From Chryseobacterium sp. (GTDB lineage Bacteria > Bacteroidota > Bacteroidia > Flavobacteriales > Weeksellaceae): a stretch of 9,946 bases of DNA. The stretch spans positions 1-9,946 of the forward strand of contig JASLCD010000156.1 in assembly GCA_030146295.1 (NCBI GenBank), in the 5' to 3' direction. The notes under the pieces are model-generated. The model saw only the letters and a program-made list of their open reading frames with translations. It ran no database searches and was not told the DNA's origin. This document shows positions 7,114 through 9,946 of the stretch, piece by piece. Within the stretch, counting starts at the first letter, position 1, and the number at the start of each line of letters is the position of its first letter. The translations under genes were made by a program, and so were the position numbers.

Positions 7114-8643
7114 ATGTACGATATCATCATTATTGGGACAGGAGCAGGAGGCTCAACAATGGCTTATAAACTGGCCGACAGCGGGAAAAAAATATTGATC
7201 CTGGAAAGAGGAGACTATGTTCCGGTGGAAAAAGAAAATTGGAATTCTGAAGAAGTCTTTGAGAACAACAGATACACCACTACAGATCTCTGGCTGGATA
7301 AAAACGGAAAAAGCTTCAGACCCGGAATGCATTATAATGTAGGAGGAAATACCAAGTTTTATGGAGCCGCTTTATTTCGCTTAAGAGAAGAAGACTTTAG
7401 AGAAATAAAACATTATGGAGGCGTATCACCTGCATGGCCTATTCAATATAAAGATTTGAAAGCGTATTATCTGGAAGCCGAAAAATTGTTTCATGTACAT
7501 GGCAAAAGAGGCTCAGATCCTACGGAACCTTTCGATTCTGAACCTTATCCTAACCCGCCACTACCTCATGAACCAAGAATCCAGGAAATTTTTGATGAAC
7601 TGAAAGAGTATGGCTTACATCCTTTTGAATTACCCATTGGAGTAAACTTTAAACCCCATGCAACAGCCAATGCTCCCTACACATTGGATCGTTTCGATGG
7701 TTTTCCTGATGCTTCAGAAAGAAAAGGTGATGCCCATCTTTGTGCCTTATCAAAAGCACTTGAATATTCCAATGTTGAATTGATGACCCACTCCAAAGTT
7801 ATAAAGCTCAATACCGACAGTTCAGGACAAAAAGTTACCGAAGTTGTTGTAGACCAAAATGGCGAGACAAAAACATTCACTTCTGATATGGTAATTCTTT
7901 CCGCGGGGGCCATCAATTCCGCGGCAATTCTGTTGGAAAGTAAAAATGAACAGTTTCCTGACGGACTTGCCAATACCTCAGACCAGGTGGGAAGGAATTA
8001 CATGTTTCATCAGAATACTGCTTTGATTGCACTGTATACAGAACCGAACCCCACCAAATTTGGGAAGACATTCGGTATTAACGATTTTTATCATGCAACA
8101 GATAAGTATGAGTTTCCTTTAGGACATATCCAGATGCTCGGGAAATCAGATGAACATCAGATTAGGGCTGATAGCCCGATTGCCGCACCGGGATTTACTT
8201 TTGAGCTGATGGCTAAGCATGCTGTTGATTTCTGGATGACTTCAGAAGATTTACCGGATCCTGAAAACAGAGTCACAGTAGAAAACGGACAGATTAAACT
8301 CAGCTATACCGATAATAATCAGAAAGGGCATGAATTTCTTAAATCAGAATTAATTAAAGCTTTAAAAGCATCCGGAAAGTTTGAAAGCTTCCTGTTCAAA
8401 GGCTATTATTTCAGTAAAGGGATGGATATTGCCTCTCCGGCTCATCAAAACGGAACAACAAAAATGGGGCTTGACCCGAAAAGTTCTGTAGTGGATACCT
8501 ACTGTAAAGCACATGATCTTGAAAACCTCTATATTGTAGATGGGGGATTCTTTGTCTCCAGCGGAGCGGTAAATCCTGCATTGACGATTATTGCAATGGC
8601 ATTGAGAGTGGGAGAACATCTTAAAAATACCATCTTGAAATAA
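7114..8643 (+). CDS. GMC-family FAD-dependent oxidoreductase
   Basis: Glucose-methanol-choline family flavoprotein of 509 residues, expected to oxidise an alcohol or sugar hydroxyl and pass electrons to an unidentified acceptor. The N-terminal Rossmann fold binds FAD: GTGAGGS at 8-14 and E31 at the end of the second strand (LILERGD). Next comes an FAD-contacting block, NVGGNTKFYGAALFRLREED, and a second dinucleotide element, SAGAINSA. The C-terminal GMC domain has H444 in AHQNGTTKMG and N487 in AVNPALTI, a His/Asn pair like that of cholesterol oxidase, rather than the His/His pair of glucose oxidase. There is no signal peptide or twin-arginine motif, so the enzyme appears cytoplasmic. No gluconate-dehydrogenase-type small subunit or cytochrome gene lies beside it. 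The next gene, an MFS permease, starts 4 bases after its stop, so the two form an operon. Annotations such as choline dehydrogenase would be over-specific; the substrate is unknown. Confidence 0.92.
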   Translation: MYDIIIIGTGAGGSTMAYKLADSGKKILILERGDYVPVEKENWNSEEVFENNRYTTTDLWLDKNGKSFRPGMHYNVGGNTKFYGAALFRLREEDFREIKHYGGVSPAWPIQYKDLKAYYLEAEKLFHVHGKRGSDPTEPFDSEPYPNPPLPHEPRIQEIFDELKEYGLHPFELPIGVNFKPHATANAPYTLDRFDGFPDASERKGDAHLCALSKALEYSNVELMTHSKVIKLNTDSSGQKVTEVVVDQNGETKTFTSDMVILSAGAINSAAILLESKNEQFPDGLANTSDQVGRNYMFHQNTALIALYTEPNPTKFGKTFGINDFYHATDKYEFPLGHIQMLGKSDEHQIRADSPIAAPGFTFELMAKHAVDFWMTSEDLPDPENRVTVENGQIKLSYTDNNQKGHEFLKSELIKALKASGKFESFLFKGYYFSKGMDIASPAHQNGTTKMGLDPKSSVVDTYCKAHDLENLYIVDGGFFVSSGAVNPALTIIAMALRVGEHLKNTILK

Positions 8644-8647
8644 AAAT

Positions 8648-9814
8648 ATGAATAATAGGAACGTTATCATAGCTATTGTCTTCCTATTAGCCTTTCTGGC
8701 TGGAGTTAATTTTGTGATTTTTCCGGCACTGGGAACAGCATTTACAGATACTTCTTTATTTGCGTTATCTTCCTCACAGTTTGGAAACCTGTTTATCCCC
8801 CAGGTAATATGTATTATTGCTGCCTGCCTGGGAGCACCGGTTCTTGTTAATAAATGGGGGCCTAAAATCGTTCTCATTATTGGAGTTATGCTGATGCTTG
8901 TTTCTACAGGTTCTTTATGGCTGCTGCATTACTTTATGGCTGAAAAGACAATGTTATTTTCTGTATTGATGGTATTGGTGGCTTTTACAGGAACAGGGTT
9001 CGGACTCTCCATTACAACACTGAATCCTCTGGCTGCAAGCTTATTTGAAAAAGGGAATACCAATGCCATTTTAATTCTCCAGTTTCTGGTAGGATTGGGC
9101 ACATCCACCTCTCCATTAATGATGAATCTGATAGGAGATGTCAGCAACTGGATCTATCTTCCCGGAAGTATATTTGTGGTAGTAGCAATAGTTCTCACCG
9201 TTTTTTTATTTTTAAAAATTGAAAAAGGGTCGTTTTTTGAACTTCCTGATCATTTCAGCATTCCCGAAAGATTATGGGTGTTTTTTATTGCTGTTATTTT
9301 GTATGGCTGTGTAGAAGGGGCTTTCGGAAGTTTTGGAGGTGTTATTTTAAAAAATGAAGGGCTTGATAACGGTAAAGCCAGCATCGGGCTTTCTCTGTTT
9401 TGGGCGGGGATTGCTTTGAACAGGCTTCTGTTTGGGATATTTTCAAAAATGTTTGATCTTTCCTTATTCTTCCTTTGTGCTCCGATTGCAGTAGCAATAA
9501 CGATCGTTTTATTATTGGCTTACCCTGATGCTCATCTTCTTTTATTCATGATGCTGATGATCGGTTTTTTTATGGGAAGTATATTTCCTGGCTCAATTGG
9601 CTGGGGAACGGTAGAATTTCCGGCTTATTCAGTTTGGGTATCAGGACTTCTGATGGCGGCCAATCAAATAGGAACCGGTGTTGTTACGAATGTTTTAGGC
9701 CATTTTTCTGATTATATTGATGAGGTTTTACAAATTCTGGTTGTCTTGATGATGATCATTTTCGCCTTGTTTTTCTATCTTAAAAGAAATTCGAAAATTA
9801 AAGATGCCTTTTGA
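8648..9814 (+). CDS. MFS transporter of unknown substrate, partner of the GMC oxidoreductase
   Basis: Major facilitator superfamily permease of 388 residues with roughly twelve hydrophobic segments and short loops, in the inner membrane. The loop after helix 2 (G62 to K73, containing VNKWGPK) is a degenerate MFS motif A: the usual aspartate is replaced by N68 and the basic tail is reduced to GPK. A charged linker near residues 190-205 (KIEKGSFFELPDHFSIPERL) separates the two halves. The C-terminus is short and basic (LKRNSKIKDAF). It is clearly different from the SLC45-type carrier at 5404-6822, lacking GRRxPY. It starts 4 bases after the GMC gene and has no leader of its own, so it probably imports the GMC substrate or exports the product. 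No terminator hairpin is obvious after its stop. Family sure; direction and substrate unknown. Confidence 0.85.
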   Translation: MNNRNVIIAIVFLLAFLAGVNFVIFPALGTAFTDTSLFALSSSQFGNLFIPQVICIIAACLGAPVLVNKWGPKIVLIIGVMLMLVSTGSLWLLHYFMAEKTMLFSVLMVLVAFTGTGFGLSITTLNPLAASLFEKGNTNAILILQFLVGLGTSTSPLMMNLIGDVSNWIYLPGSIFVVVAIVLTVFLFLKIEKGSFFELPDHFSIPERLWVFFIAVILYGCVEGAFGSFGGVILKNEGLDNGKASIGLSLFWAGIALNRLLFGIFSKMFDLSLFFLCAPIAVAITIVLLLAYPDAHLLLFMMLMIGFFMGSIFPGSIGWGTVEFPAYSVWVSGLLMAANQIGTGVVTNVLGHFSDYIDEVLQILVVLMMIIFALFFYLKRNSKIKDAF

Positions 9815-9881
9815 AACCGCCATTATTTACCTCATTTTCCTTTCTTACCCTACATCAACATTTTTCAGCATCCATATCCCG

Positions 9882-9889
9882 TACATTTG
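9882..9889 (+). promoter_or_regulatory. Bacteroidota-type promoter (-7 box) of the pirin-like gene
   Basis: TACATTTG is a perfect match to the Bacteroidota -7 consensus TAnnTTTG and lies 20 bases before the ATG at 9910. Transcription would start near 9895, giving a leader of about 15 bases. No clear TTTG is present about 20 bases further up, where the sequence is T-rich (ATTTTTCAG), so the -33 element is weak or degenerate. Confidence 0.7.
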
Positions 9890-9909
9890 TACCATAAATA
9901 ATCACAGAA

Positions 9910-9946
9910 ATGAAAACAGTATATCATAAAGCAGATTCAAGAGGCC
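9910..9946 (+). CDS. Pirin family protein, first 12 codons only (3' end cut by window)
   Basis: The frame from the ATG at 9910 reads MKTVYHKADSRG and runs off the end of the window. This matches the very conserved N-terminus of bacterial pirin/YhhW-type cupins, which begin MKxVxHKADxRG and go on to HANHGW. Bacterial pirins are bicupin metal proteins; some have quercetin 2,3-dioxygenase activity and others act as redox-linked regulators. The ATG sits just behind a good -7 box, which supports it as a true gene start. Only 12 residues are visible, so the assignment rests on a short but distinctive string. Confidence 0.7.
   Translation, partial: MKTVYHKADSRG

Noticed and set aside
8362..8877. 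Open frame of 171 codons on the minus strand
   Set aside because: It is antisense across the conserved end of the GMC gene and the start of the MFS gene. Its translation resembles no known domain.
1..9946. A new defence, mobile or RNA-based system
   Set aside because: All long stretches are accounted for by metabolic genes. I saw no transposase, integrase, nuclease, toxin, repeat array or tRNA-like structure.

Overview
The window looks like chromosomal DNA of a Bacteroidota member, most likely the class Flavobacteriia and perhaps a Chryseobacterium-type genus. The genus is a guess. The reasons are AT-rich DNA, the SusB- and SusA-type glycosidases and MalT-like permease, short A/T-rich leaders with no Shine-Dalgarno sequence at any start, and a perfect Bacteroidota -7 box (TAnnTTTG) before the last gene. 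There are eight protein genes, two of them cut by the window edges. I see no RNA gene, insertion sequence, CRISPR array or prophage.

Region 1 (1-1831): the 3' four-fifths of a family GH97 alpha-glucosidase of the inverting, calcium-dependent SusB type, closed by a strong intrinsic terminator. Region 2 (1832-2815, minus strand): a membrane di-iron oxygenase of the sterol desaturase/fatty acid hydroxylase superfamily, very like alkylglycerol monooxygenase, converging on the GH97 gene. Region 3 (3019-6822, plus strand): a compact three-gene operon with an exported GH13 amylase/neopullulanase, a small exported SnoaL/NTF2-like protein and an inner-membrane MFS sugar transporter of the SLC45/GPH type. 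It ends in a GC-rich hairpin terminator. Region 4 (7114-9814, plus strand): a two-gene operon with a GMC-family FAD oxidoreductase and a second, unrelated MFS permease. Region 5 (9910 to the end): the first 12 codons of a pirin-like gene behind its own promoter.

Regions 1 and 3 read as one starch/maltodextrin utilisation locus. The GH13 enzyme would cut imported maltodextrins in the periplasm, the GH97 enzyme would release glucose from them, and the MFS carrier would take the products into the cytoplasm. The SusC/SusD outer-membrane import pair would be expected upstream of position 1 but is not visible. The lipid oxygenase sits between the two parts on the opposite strand. The GMC/MFS pair has its own leader and no obvious tie to starch.

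Most of the window is ordinary, well-organised metabolic DNA, and I did not find a convincing new system. The points most worth following are the exported NTF2-like protein coupled to the amylase and transporter genes, the AGMO-like gene inside the starch locus, the uncharacterised GMC/MFS pair, and two inverted repeats in promoter regions.
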